A DNA stretch of 64,000 bases from Modestobacter versicolor (GTDB lineage Bacteria; Actinomycetota; Actinomycetes; Mycobacteriales; Geodermatophilaceae). Of this stretch, positions 25,200 through 33,216 are shown one piece after another (within the stretch, counting starts at the first letter, position 1; each line of letters begins with the position of its first letter). Both the position numbers and the translations under genes were made by a program. The stretch covers positions 2,728,001 through 2,792,000 of the forward strand of contig NZ_JACIBU010000001.1 in NCBI RefSeq assembly GCF_014195485.1, read 5' to 3'. The notes below the pieces were generated by a model. That model did no database searches. It was not told where the DNA came from and was given only the letters and a program-made list of their open reading frames with translations.

Positions 25200-26408
25200 T
25201 CAGGCGTGCACGACGTCCCGCTGCGTCGCCGTCGGCAGCGTCGGACGGCGCCCCGGCAGCAGCGTGACCAGCACAGCGAGCGCTCCGGCGGCGGTGGCCA
25301 GCACCAGTGCGCCGGCCACCCCGAACGACGTCTCGATCAGGGCCCCGCCGACCGCGGCACCGATCGCGGAAGCGCCGAAGGAGACCGTCGAGAGCCAGGT
25401 GAACGCCTCCGTGGTGGCCGACGCCGGGGCGATAGAGCCGACCAGCGAGCTCTGCACCGTCAGGGTCGGCGCGATGGCCGTCCCGCCCAGGAAGAGCAGC
25501 ACGCCGAGCAGCCACGGGCTGGAGACCACGGCCAGCGGGGCGAGGCCGATGGTGACGCCGAGCAGGCCCCAGCGGTACTGCCGGGGCAGCGTGGTGCTGA
25601 TCATGCGGGCGCCGAACCAGAGCCCACCGCCGGCCGAGCCCAGCGCCCAGACGGCGAGCAGCAGGCCGCTCATGCCCGGGGAGCCGGCGGCGTCGGCGAA
25701 CGCGGGCACCGCCACCTCGAGCGCGCCGATGCCGAGCATCAGCGCGGTGCCGCTCAGCAGGATCCGCGGCATGCCAGGCGTGGTCACCGTGGCGAACAGC
25801 GGACGCCGTCCGGACGCCGCGGGCACCCAGGAGCGCATCGGGGCGCTGGTGGCCACGCCGAGGGCGCCGGCGACCCCGAGCACCCCGGCGATGGCGAGAG
25901 CGATCGACGGGCTGGCGACGAAGGCGAGCAGCGCGACCAGCATCGGCCCGGCGACGAAGACGAGCTCGGTGGCGGTGGCGTCCAGCGCGTACGCGGTCGG
26001 GCGCACGCGCGCGTCGACCCGCGACCACAGCGCGCGCACGGTGCCGGCGACCAGCGGGGTGCTGGCGCCCACGGCACCGGCCGCGGCGAGCATGGCCGGG
26101 ACGGGGGCGTCGGCGATGACGACGGCGGCCACCAGGGCCAGCAGCAGCGGGTAGACCGCGGACTGCGACAGCAGGACGACCCGGGGGCTGCGGCGGTCGG
26201 CCAGCCGGCCCAACACGGGGGCGATGATCGCGGTCGCGATGCCGTAGGTGGCCGAGACACCGCCGGCCACCGCGTACGAACCGGTCTGCTCCTGCACCAT
26301 GAGGAGCAGCGCGAGCGGCACCATGGACGACGGCAGACGGCCGGCGAAGCCGGAGAGCAGGAGCACCGGGGCGGACGGCAACCGCCACACGGTGAGGTAC
26401 GAACGCAT
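25200..26408 (-). CDS. MFS transporter
   Basis: About 402 aa with 12 hydrophobic segments. RLADRRSPRVVLL near residues 65-77 is the cytoplasmic loop 2-3 MFS motif A (G-x-x-x-D-R). Gly/Ala-rich helices are typical of efflux-type MFS proteins. ATG 26408 is used; GTG 26420 is possible. The gene is divergent from a CGNR-type regulator with a 42-bp palindrome between them, which suggests regulated export of a toxic or signalling compound. Substrate unknown. Confidence 0.87.
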   Translation of the reverse strand: MRSYLTVWRLPSAPVLLLSGFAGRLPSSMVPLALLLMVQEQTGSYAVAGGVSATYGIATAIIAPVLGRLADRRSPRVVLLSQSAVYPLLLALVAAVVIADAPVPAMLAAAGAVGASTPLVAGTVRALWSRVDARVRPTAYALDATATELVFVAGPMLVALLAFVASPSIALAIAGVLGVAGALGVATSAPMRSWVPAASGRRPLFATVTTPGMPRILLSGTALMLGIGALEVAVPAFADAAGSPGMSGLLLAVWALGSAGGGLWFGARMISTTLPRQYRWGLLGVTIGLAPLAVVSSPWLLGVLLFLGGTAIAPTLTVQSSLVGSIAPASATTEAFTWLSTVSFGASAIGAAVGGALIETSFGVAGALVLATAAGALAVLVTLLPGRRPTLPTATQRDVVHA

Positions 26409-26438
26409 GACTGTGCTCACTTCGGTTGTGCGAGGAGG

Positions 26439-26480
26439 GAATCTGTAGGCGGTCAACACACGTTGAGTCCCTACAGATTC
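26439..26480. promoter_or_regulatory. Long palindromic operator between MFS and CGNR genes
   Basis: The arm GAATCTGTAGG-N3-TCAAC (26439-26457) is mirrored exactly at 26462-26480, apart from the central N3, around a 4-base spacer. The half-site recurs with one change as TAGGGAGTCAA at 26502-26512, immediately before the CGNR start codon. The placement fits an operator for the divergent regulator, covering both promoters. Confidence 0.65.
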
Positions 26481-26512
26481 CGAAGGCTACGGACTGACGG
26501 GTAGGGAGTCAA

Positions 26513-27043
26513 ATGAACTACGACACCTACGGGTCGAGTGCTGTCGAGTTGGCGATCGACCTGGCCAACGCCGACCGCGACGACCCGGCGTGGGTGCGGT
26601 CGTTCCTCGACTCGCACCACGAGTGGTTCACCGACGGCACCGACCTGTCGCTGACCCCACCGGACGCCGGGCGGGTCGCCGAGACCTCCGGCCTGGTGCG
26701 CGACGTCGCGCTGGCCGAGAGCGAGCCCGACGTCATGGCGCGGCTCAACGCCCTGCTCGCGCTGGCCTCACCCCGGCCCTACGCCACCGACCACGACGGT
26801 GAGCTGCACCTGCACTACGCCCGCCCGGACGCCGACGCCGTCGAGCAGCTGACGACGACGGTGGCCATGGGCCTGTCCCAGGTCGTCGTGCAGCACGGCT
26901 GGCAGCGATTGGGCGTCTGCTCGGCCGAGGGCTGCGGCAACGTCTACGTCGACACCTCGCGCAACGCCAGCCGCCGCTACTGCTCCAACACCTGCGCCAG
27001 CCGCTCGACGGTGGCCGCCTACCGGGCCCGCCAGCGCGCCTAG
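26513..27043 (+). CDS. CGNR zinc-finger regulator (ABATE domain)
   Basis: 176 aa. The C-terminal treble-clef-like finger CSAEGCGNVYVD, then RYCSNTCASR and AAYRARQR, is the CGNR motif (residues ~136-176). The N-terminal part (SSAVELAIDLANADRD) belongs to the stress-induced ABATE-type domain usually found with it. ATG 26513 lies 5 bases after TAGGGA, so it may be leaderless. These proteins are putative DNA-binding regulators, and the position opposite the MFS gene across a palindrome supports local control. Confidence 0.85.
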   Translation: MNYDTYGSSAVELAIDLANADRDDPAWVRSFLDSHHEWFTDGTDLSLTPPDAGRVAETSGLVRDVALAESEPDVMARLNALLALASPRPYATDHDGELHLHYARPDADAVEQLTTTVAMGLSQVVVQHGWQRLGVCSAEGCGNVYVDTSRNASRRYCSNTCASRSTVAAYRARQRA

Positions 27044-27079
27044 CTCGTCCGGTGGACGCGGTGGAGCCCGCTGCTCCAC

Positions 27080-27094
27080 TAGCGTCCGCACGTG
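27080..27094 (+). promoter_or_regulatory. Leaderless promoter (-10) of PAP2-DAGK gene
   Basis: TAGCGT at 27080-27085 is followed by exactly 6 bases and the GTG start, so transcription probably begins at or next to the start codon. No ribosome site is present. The same hexamer and spacing occur at 36245. Confidence 0.5.
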
Positions 27095-28522
27095 CCCTCC
27101 CCCCGTCGCTGGGACGCGATGCTCCTCGAGCGCGTCGGCCGGCTGCCCACGACGCGGGTCGACCGGTGGCTGCGCCGGCTGTCCACCGCCGCCGACCACG
27201 GCAAGCTGTGGGTGCTGATCGGCGCCGTCCTGGGGCTGCAGCGCGGCACGTTCCGCCGGGCCGCCGTCCGCGGGGTCGGGTCGCTGGCGGTGTCGAGCGC
27301 GCTGGTCAACGTCGTCCTCAAGCGGCTGTTCGGACGGGTCCGGCCCGACCTGGCGGCCGTGCAGAGCTCGCGAGCGCTGCGACGGTCACCGCACACGCTG
27401 TCCTTCCCCAGCGGGCACTCGGCGTCGGCCGCGGCGTTCGCGGCCGGGGTGGCGATGGAGAGCCCGGTGGCGGGTGCGCTGATCGCTCCCGTGGCCCTGG
27501 GCGTGGGCTACTCGCGGGTGCACGTCGGCGTGCACTACCCGGGGGACGTCGTCGCCGGGATGGCGGTCGGCGGGGCGGTGGCGCTGGCCACCCAGCACTG
27601 GTGGCGGGTGCGGCCGACCGACCCGGCGCGGGTGTGGAGCGCCTGGGACGCACCGGCCCTGCCGGACGGCGAGGGCTTGGTGATCGCGGTGAACCCCCGC
27701 TCGGGACGGGAGGACTACGACCCCGCCGCGGACATCGCCGAGCTGCTGCCGAAGGCCGAGGTGCTGGAGCTGCGCGAGGGCGCCGGGGTGAGCGAGCTGC
27801 TGAGCGAGGCGGCGCAGTCGGGGCGGGCTCGGGCGCTCGGGGTGGCCGGGGGTGACGGGAGCGTGGCAGCGGCCGCGGCGGTGGCGCTGGAGTTCGGGTT
27901 GCCGCTGGCCGTCGTCCCCGCCGGGACCCTGAACCACTTCGCGCGCGACCTCGGGGTGGCGACGCCGCCGGAGGCCGCGGACGCCGTCGTCCGCGGGGAG
28001 GCCGTGCAGGTCGACGTCGCCGAGGTCAACGGGGTGCCGTTCCTGAACACGGCGAGCATCGGCAGCTACCCGGAGATGGTGGAGCGCCGCGACCGGCTGA
28101 GCGGGCGGATGGGCAAGTGGGCGGCGTTGACCGTGGCGGCGGCTCAGGTGCTGCGGCACGGGTCACCGGTGGAGCTCGACCTGAACGGACGGCGCATCTC
28201 GGCGTGGATTCTGTTCGTCGGGAACGGCTGCTACGTGCCGCGCGGGTTGTCGCCGGCGTGGCGGCCGCGGCTGGAGGACAGGCTGCTCGACGTCCAGTAC
28301 CTGCGGGCGGACCTGCGGTTCGGGCGGACCAGGGCGGTCATCGCGACGCTGCTGGGGATCAGCGAGCACAGCCGTTCGTACGTGGGCTTCCAGGCGCCGG
28401 CGCTGACCGTGCGGTCGCTGTCGGGGCCGCAGCAGGTGGCCTACGACGGGGAGACCGGGGAGTCGTCGACGGAGTTCGTGTTCGGCAAGCGCGAGCGGCT
28501 GACCGTGTACTGCTCTCGGTGA
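27092..28522 (+). CDS. Bifunctional PAP2 phosphatase / diacylglycerol kinase-family protein
   Basis: 476 aa. Residues ~1-170 form a PAP2 lipid phosphatase with all three motifs: KRLFGRVRP, FPSGHSAS and SRVHVGVHYPGDVVAG. Residues ~190-476 form a DAGK/sphingosine-kinase-like catalytic domain with VAGGDGS, PAGTLNHFARDL and a C-terminal region LEDRLLDVQYLR. This fusion is known in actinobacteria and presumably handles phosphatidate/diacylglycerol or polyprenyl lipids at the membrane. GTG 27092 is preferred because of the leaderless promoter; ATG 27119 is the alternative. Confidence 0.88.
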   Translation: MPSPRRWDAMLLERVGRLPTTRVDRWLRRLSTAADHGKLWVLIGAVLGLQRGTFRRAAVRGVGSLAVSSALVNVVLKRLFGRVRPDLAAVQSSRALRRSPHTLSFPSGHSASAAAFAAGVAMESPVAGALIAPVALGVGYSRVHVGVHYPGDVVAGMAVGGAVALATQHWWRVRPTDPARVWSAWDAPALPDGEGLVIAVNPRSGREDYDPAADIAELLPKAEVLELREGAGVSELLSEAAQSGRARALGVAGGDGSVAAAAAVALEFGLPLAVVPAGTLNHFARDLGVATPPEAADAVVRGEAVQVDVAEVNGVPFLNTASIGSYPEMVERRDRLSGRMGKWAALTVAAAQVLRHGSPVELDLNGRRISAWILFVGNGCYVPRGLSPAWRPRLEDRLLDVQYLRADLRFGRTRAVIATLLGISEHSRSYVGFQAPALTVRSLSGPQQVAYDGETGESSTEFVFGKRERLTVYCSR

Positions 28523-28524
28523 CC

Positions 28525-28559
28525 TAGTGCTCTGCTCCCCACCAGTGAGCAGAGCACTA
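28525..28559 (+). terminator. Terminator after PAP2-DAGK
   Basis: Perfect 13-bp stem TAGTGCTCTGCTC with its complement at 28547-28559 and a 9-base loop. It begins 3 bases after the stop codon. Confidence 0.75.
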
Positions 28560-28654
28560 CTGTCCACAGACCCCACTCAGGGGGACGCGGCGAGCCGCTG
28601 ACCTGCGTAGTCTCCTGAGGACTTTCTGCGCGGGGGCCTCGGGAGGGCAGGCGG

Positions 28655-29227
28655 ATGCGGCTGGTGCGGGTGGCTGCCGGGGCGGTCACGGTGATCGCCG
28701 TGCTGGCCGGGTGCTCGGACGGCGGGACGGCCAACGAGACCCTGCCGTCGGTCTCCAGCAGTGCAGCGGAGACCAGCGAGAGCCTCCCACCCCTCGGCCC
28801 GCCCGATCTGCCCATGCCGGACGAAGCCCGCAAGCAAACCGAGGCTGGCGCCCTGGCGGCCGGCAAATACTTCGCCCAATTGACTGAGTATTCGTACCAA
28901 AGCATGGACCCGTCCGGTCTAACAAATCTGAGCAGCGAGTGCTCCTATTGTCGAGAACTGGCAGCATCGATATCTGAAGATCGGACCGCCGGATACCGGT
29001 ACGAAGGCGGCGGGATAACCTTTCGAGATGCTGGTCAGGTGGTATTGAGCGGCAGTGGAGCCGAAGTGGCTTTTAGCCTGACGCAAGGCTCTCTGCAGGT
29101 GATCGCTGAGGATGGCAACACGCTCGCGGACCGGAGTCAGCCGACGTACGACGTATTCACATCTTTCGTGATGCGCTGGGACGAGGCGTCCGAAGCCTGG
29201 CTCATCACGCAAGTCTCCAATTCATGA
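28655..29227 (+). CDS. DUF6318-type lipoprotein
   Basis: 190 aa. The N-terminus is a lipoprotein signal with lipobox VLAGC near residues 16-20, then a Ser/Pro/Glu linker. The folded part contains EAGALAAGKYFAQLTEYSY and the cysteine pair ECSYC, as in DUF6318 lipoproteins. Function unknown. From about 28,850 the DNA is near 50% GC by hand count of two 60-base lines, far below its neighbours. Its stop overlaps the next start (ATGA), so the pair is cotranslated. Confidence 0.72.
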   Translation: MRLVRVAAGAVTVIAVLAGCSDGGTANETLPSVSSSAAETSESLPPLGPPDLPMPDEARKQTEAGALAAGKYFAQLTEYSYQSMDPSGLTNLSSECSYCRELAASISEDRTAGYRYEGGGITFRDAGQVVLSGSGAEVAFSLTQGSLQVIAEDGNTLADRSQPTYDVFTSFVMRWDEASEAWLITQVSNS

Positions 29228-30123
29228 AGCGCTCAATCGTCGCCACGGTTGCCGCACTGCTCCTCACGCTGATTCCTACCCTCGCAAAGGCCGACTGCAT
29301 CGGATTTTGCCCAGCGCCGCCTACAACCTCTGTTGGCGATGGCGCTGTATCCGTGGCGTACATGACTGGGGCACCTGGAGACACTGCCAGAACGGCGTTT
29401 GCGGCGCAGGCCGCCCCAGTGCCGTACCGGTGGCGGCTATTGACGCCTTGTCAGGTTGATGACACAAACCTTGGCGGCTGCCAGGGTGGTCAACCCATTT
29501 GCGCCCAGCTGCCTGGTCGGATCATTGTTCTGTACGAGGTTCAGCGTCAACGCGTAGTTCAACCGGACAGGGCTCCAGTCGACGGGATTGCCCCGGACCC
29601 GGCCGCACCGGTCGGCCAGGGGTACGGGGGTTGGGCTAACGAGGGCTCAAGTTGCGTCGATGTCACGGACCTCAATCCCCCGCCATCGCCGGACGAGGTG
29701 TTCCGCTACTTCCAGACGCTGCCGCTCCCCCAGCTGACCACCCGCCAGCAGCCACCCGGCGAGGCCCTCGTCGGCCTGCCGGTCATCTTCTTCACCGACA
29801 GCCCCACCGCCCAGACCTTCACCGTCGACATCCGCGGCTTCACCGTCGTCATCACCGCCACCGCCACCAGCTACGCCTGGGACACCGGCGACGGCACCGT
29901 CCTCACCACCACCGACCCGGGCGCGCCCTACCCCGACCAGACCATCACCCACGACTACTCCTCCGGCACCTACACCGCCTCCCTCACCACCACGTGGGGC
30001 GCGACCTACGCCGTCGACGGGGGCGTGCAGGCCGACGTCCCGGGCACCACCACCACCCAGGGCGCACCGGTCACCTTCACCGTCCTGCAGGCCCGCACCG
30101 TCCTCACCGACCCCTACGACTGA
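29224..30123 (+). CDS. Secreted PKD-like domain protein
   Basis: 299 aa with a cleavable signal peptide (ending near ...AKADCIG). The N-terminal half has cysteine-containing segments (CIGFC, PCQVDDTNLGGC, PICAQ). The C-terminal half has a PKD-like beta sandwich with YAWDTGDGTV and ITHDYSSGTYTASLTTTWGA. Such proteins are often surface or pilus-associated, but no function can be assigned. GC content jumps from below 60% to above 70% near 29,680, inside the gene, at the start of the C-terminal half. Confidence 0.7.
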   Translation: MKRSIVATVAALLLTLIPTLAKADCIGFCPAPPTTSVGDGAVSVAYMTGAPGDTARTAFAAQAAPVPYRWRLLTPCQVDDTNLGGCQGGQPICAQLPGRIIVLYEVQRQRVVQPDRAPVDGIAPDPAAPVGQGYGGWANEGSSCVDVTDLNPPPSPDEVFRYFQTLPLPQLTTRQQPPGEALVGLPVIFFTDSPTAQTFTVDIRGFTVVITATATSYAWDTGDGTVLTTTDPGAPYPDQTITHDYSSGTYTASLTTTWGATYAVDGGVQADVPGTTTTQGAPVTFTVLQARTVLTDPYD

Positions 30124-30288
30124 CGCACCGCCGACCGTCCAGGCCGTGCGCGTTCACCACAGGCGCCGTCACGCAGGGTCCTGCCGCGCGGGACGCCACG
30201 CCTGGGCCGCGTACGGCAGCCGCCCCCGCTTGTCGGGTCAGCGGGGCGGGAGGACCGTCGGCCCCACCTTCAGCAGGGGGGTGGGGGC

Positions 30289-30456
30289 GTGTCCTGGTGG
30301 GCGTGGCTCGCCGTCTGCTGGGTCGTCCTCGCCACCCTCACCGCCCTGCTCCTCGGCCGGGCCGCCCGGGTCGTCAAGCGCATGGAACGTGGCGCCGCCA
30401 GCACCGACGACGACGCCGACGACGGCCACCGGCAGGACGGGAGCCAGACCGGCTGA
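30289..30456 (+). CDS. Small single-pass membrane protein (55 aa)
   Basis: Starts MSWWAWLAVCWVVLATLTAL, a single membrane helix, followed by a basic stop-transfer segment (GRAARVVKRMERG) and an acidic tail rich in Asp. GTG 30289 has an AGGGGGG ribosome site 6-7 bases upstream. No family is recognised. It is too short for most gene-calling cut-offs but has normal high-GC third positions. It converges on the membrane protein at 30460. Confidence 0.6.
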   Translation: MSWWAWLAVCWVVLATLTALLLGRAARVVKRMERGAASTDDDADDGHRQDGSQTG

Positions 30457-30459
30457 GCG

Positions 30460-31116
30460 TCACGGCCGGCGCGGGACCGCCTGCAGCACCGCGGCCAGCA
30501 GCACCACCGCCGTCACCGCCTCGCCGCCCTCCTCCAGGTACACCGCGAAGGCCAGCAGCACCGGGTCGCGGAACAGCACGACCACCAGGCTCGTCACCTG
30601 GTCCAGCCCCAGCGCCGCCACCGCGTAGGCGGCCAGCGCCCCGGTGACCGGCGCCGCCCCGGCCACCGACCAGCGCAACCCGGCGACCAGCAGCACCGGC
30701 AGGCCGACCAGGCCGAGCGCCACCCCCGCCACCAGGGTCAGCACCTGGCTGTCCTGCTCCGCCGAGGAGTGCGCGCTCACCGCCTTCGCGAGCGCGAGCA
30801 CCACCGCACCGGCAGCCACGGCCGACCACCACAGCTGCACCCGGCCGCCCGTGCGCCGGGCGGCCGCCCAGGCGAGCACCGCCACCAGCACGAACACCGC
30901 CGTGGTGAACAGCCGCGGCAGCGAACCGACCGCGTCCAGCCCGAACAGCCGCTGCACCGCGGGCGCGGGGCACCGCCCGACGGCGCACCGCGCCTGGACG
31001 AGGAGCCCCAGGGTGAACACCAGCCCGCCGGCCGCGCCCAGCACGACGACCCAGCCGGCCCGCCAGGGGCGGCCGGTGGGCACGGCCGGGGCCACGCCGA
31101 ACGGTCCTCGCGTCAC
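30460..31116 (-). CDS. Polytopic membrane protein, family not recognised (paralogue of 37505 gene)
   Basis: About 218 aa with six or seven predicted helices. Conserved-looking features shared with the gene at 37505-38368 are LD...SLPRLFTTAVFVL, a WW followed by a helix with lysine and histidine (ALAKAVSAH), LAAYAVAALGLDQV, and the C-terminal YLEEGGEAVTAV. The acidic EExGEA motif at the start of the last helix is striking. GTG 31116 is chosen; TTG 31146 would add ten residues. No transport or enzyme motif is recognised. Confidence 0.7.
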   Translation of the reverse strand: MTRGPFGVAPAVPTGRPWRAGWVVVLGAAGGLVFTLGLLVQARCAVGRCPAPAVQRLFGLDAVGSLPRLFTTAVFVLVAVLAWAAARRTGGRVQLWWSAVAAGAVVLALAKAVSAHSSAEQDSQVLTLVAGVALGLVGLPVLLVAGLRWSVAGAAPVTGALAAYAVAALGLDQVTSLVVVLFRDPVLLAFAVYLEEGGEAVTAVVLLAAVLQAVPRRP

Positions 31117-31265
31117 CCGGCCATCATCCCGTCCCAGCTGTGACAAGCAGATGACCAGACCAGCGCGATCCCTGCATGATCATCCAACGAGCGGGCAGGG
31201 GCTTCGTCAGCTTCTGCCCGCCGAAGTCCCAGCTGACACCAGGCCTGTGCCACTAGGAAGGGCAC

Positions 31266-31448
31266 ATGCTCGCTGTCGCGCTCCTCGCCGCCTGGATCGT
31301 CCTCGCCCTGGGTGTCGCTCTGGTCGTCGGCGCGGGCATCCGGGTCGCCGACCGCCGCGCCCCCTTCACCGACCACCTCGCCGGCCTCCCGGCCGAGCTC
31401 ACGGTCGATGACGTCCTCGGCGCGCGGGTCACCCAGCCCAGCCGCTGA
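31266..31448 (+). CDS. Small membrane protein (60 aa)
   Basis: MLAVALLAAWIVLALGVALV forms one membrane helix, followed by a short cytoplasmic domain (RVADRRAPFTDHLAG...VDDVLGARVTQPSR). AGGAAGGG lies just before ATG 31266, a good ribosome site. Family not recognised. Confidence 0.6.
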   Translation: MLAVALLAAWIVLALGVALVVGAGIRVADRRAPFTDHLAGLPAELTVDDVLGARVTQPSR

Positions 31449-31571
31449 CGAACGGGCACGACCGCTCGTACAGCGGTGATCGACACTTCTCACTACGGTC
31501 GCAAGGCAGGGTTGCCCTGGTCCTGACCAGGGCACGTCCCAGCTGACGTCACCGATGGGAAGAGGTCCTCC

Positions 31572-32120
31572 ATGTTGGTCCGCCGGATCGCCCGGCCCAT
31601 GCTCGCCGGCACGTTCATCTACGGGGGGATCCAGACCCTCCGCAACCCGCAGAGCCGGGTTCCCGGCGCCGCGCCGATCGTCGAGCAGCTCACCGAGATC
31701 GCCGAGAAGCAGCTGCCCGTCCACGTGTCGCACGACGTCGAGCAGTGGGTGAAGATCAACGCCGGCGTGCACGTCGGCGCCGGCGCCCTGCTCGCCCTGG
31801 GCCGGTTCCCCCGCTTCTCCGCGCTGGCCCTGGCCACCTCGCTGGTGCCCACGACGTTCGCCGGCCACCGCTTCTGGGAGCACACCGACCCCAAGGAGAA
31901 GTTCGGCCAGACCAGCAACTTCCTCAAGAACACCTCGATGCTGGGCGGGCTGCTGCTCGCCGCCGTCGACACCGAGGGGAAGCCGTCGGTCGGCTGGCGC
32001 GCGAAGAAGACCGCCGGCGCTGCGGCCGCCGCCGCCGAGGCCAGCTACGAGAAGGCCTCGAAGAAGGCCGCCAAGGCGCAGAAGCGGGCCAGCAAGCAGG
32101 CCAAGAAGCTCAAGCCCTGA
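31572..32120 (+). CDS. DoxX family membrane protein
   Basis: 182 aa. RIARPMLAGTFIYGGIQTLRN, then HVGAGALLALGRFPRFSALAL and the FAGHRFWEHTDPKEK loop, are typical of actinobacterial DoxX-like proteins. The last ~45 residues are a Lys/Ala repeat tail (KASKKAAKAQKRASKQAKK) that could bind nucleic acid or acidic polymers. DoxX proteins are linked to redox and thiol stress in some species. A TACGGT hexamer at 31494-31499 may be the -10. Confidence 0.85.
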   Translation: MLVRRIARPMLAGTFIYGGIQTLRNPQSRVPGAAPIVEQLTEIAEKQLPVHVSHDVEQWVKINAGVHVGAGALLALGRFPRFSALALATSLVPTTFAGHRFWEHTDPKEKFGQTSNFLKNTSMLGGLLLAAVDTEGKPSVGWRAKKTAGAAAAAAEASYEKASKKAAKAQKRASKQAKKLKP

Positions 32121-32130
32121 CCCGGGCAGC

Positions 32131-33183
32131 ATGACCCCGGCACCACTCACCCCCGCGGGCGCGCTCCGGAGGATCGCCTTCCTCCTGGAGCGCGCCCGCG
32201 AGCCGTCGTACCGGGTGAAGGCCTTCCGCACCGCGGCCACGGTGATCAGCGCGCTGGACGACGCCGAGCTCGACCGCCGGGTGCGCACGAAGACGCTGAA
32301 GGACCTCAAGGGCGTCGGCGACAAGACCGCGGCCGTGGTCCTGGAGGCCCACCGCGGCGAGGTGCCCGAGTACCTGGTGAAGCTGGAGCAGGCCCACGCC
32401 GAGCTCACGCCGCTGGCCGACGACGCGGCCGCGCTGCGCGCCGCGCTGCGGGGTGACCTGCACGCCCACTCCGACTGGTCCGACGGCGGCAGCCCGATCC
32501 GGGAGATGGCCGAGGCCGCGATCGGCATCGGCCACGACTACCTGGCGCTCACCGACCACTCCCCCCGCCTGACCGTCGCCAACGGGCTGAGCCCGCAGCG
32601 GCTGGAGCAGCAGCTGGACGTGGTGGCCGCGCTGAACGAGGAGCTGGCGCCGTTCCGGATCCTCACCGGCATCGAGTGCGACATCAACGTCGACGGCTCG
32701 CTGGACCAGACCGACGAGCTGCTCGGCCGGCTGGACGTCGTCGTCGCCAGCGTGCACTCCGAGCTGCGCGCACCGCGGGCGCAGATGACCGAGCGGATGC
32801 TGGCCGCCGTCGAGAACCCGCACACCGACGTCCTCGGGCACTGCACCGGCCGCCTGGTCATCGGCCGGCAGCAGCGCAACGGCACGCAGCGCCCCCGGCC
32901 GGAGAGCGAGTTCGACGCCGAGGCGGTGTTCCGCGCCTGCATCGAGCACGGGACGGCGGTCGAGATCAACTCACGCCCGGAGCGGCTCGACCCGCCCCGG
33001 CGGCTGCTGGCCCTCGCCGCCGACCTGGGCTGCGACTTCTCCATCGACACCGACGCGCACGCCCCCGGCCAGCTCGACTGGCAGGACGCCGGCTGCGCCC
33101 GGGCCGTGGAGTGCGGCGTGCCGGCCGAGCGGGTGGTCAACACGCGGCCGGCCGACGAGCTGCTCGCCCGCACCCGCGGCTGA
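32131..33183 (+). CDS. PHP-domain protein, PolX-like without polymerase domain
   Basis: 350 aa. The N-terminal ~85 residues contain a Pol beta-like 8-kDa/HhH segment (YRVKAFRTAATVISAL; LKGVGDKTAAVVLEA). Residues ~110-350 are a PHP phosphoesterase with metal ligands in DLHAHSDWSDGG, LTDHS, GIECDIN, SVHSEL and DTDAHAPGQLDW. The nucleotidyl-transferase palm of full PolX is absent, an architecture known in actinobacteria. Likely a metal-dependent nuclease/phosphatase acting on DNA ends or phosphoesters. Confidence 0.85.
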   Translation: MTPAPLTPAGALRRIAFLLERAREPSYRVKAFRTAATVISALDDAELDRRVRTKTLKDLKGVGDKTAAVVLEAHRGEVPEYLVKLEQAHAELTPLADDAAALRAALRGDLHAHSDWSDGGSPIREMAEAAIGIGHDYLALTDHSPRLTVANGLSPQRLEQQLDVVAALNEELAPFRILTGIECDINVDGSLDQTDELLGRLDVVVASVHSELRAPRAQMTERMLAAVENPHTDVLGHCTGRLVIGRQQRNGTQRPRPESEFDAEAVFRACIEHGTAVEINSRPERLDPPRRLLALAADLGCDFSIDTDAHAPGQLDWQDAGCARAVECGVPAERVVNTRPADELLARTRG

Positions 33184-33216
33184 CCGGCCGTCGCCGCCGC
33201 GGGGCGCCCCGGTCAG
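33180..33216. terminator. Bidirectional hairpin between convergent genes
   Basis: CTGACCGG (33180-33187) and CCGGTCAG (33209-33216) each include the stop codon of one of the two converging genes; the loop is GC-rich. Moderate support. Confidence 0.35.
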
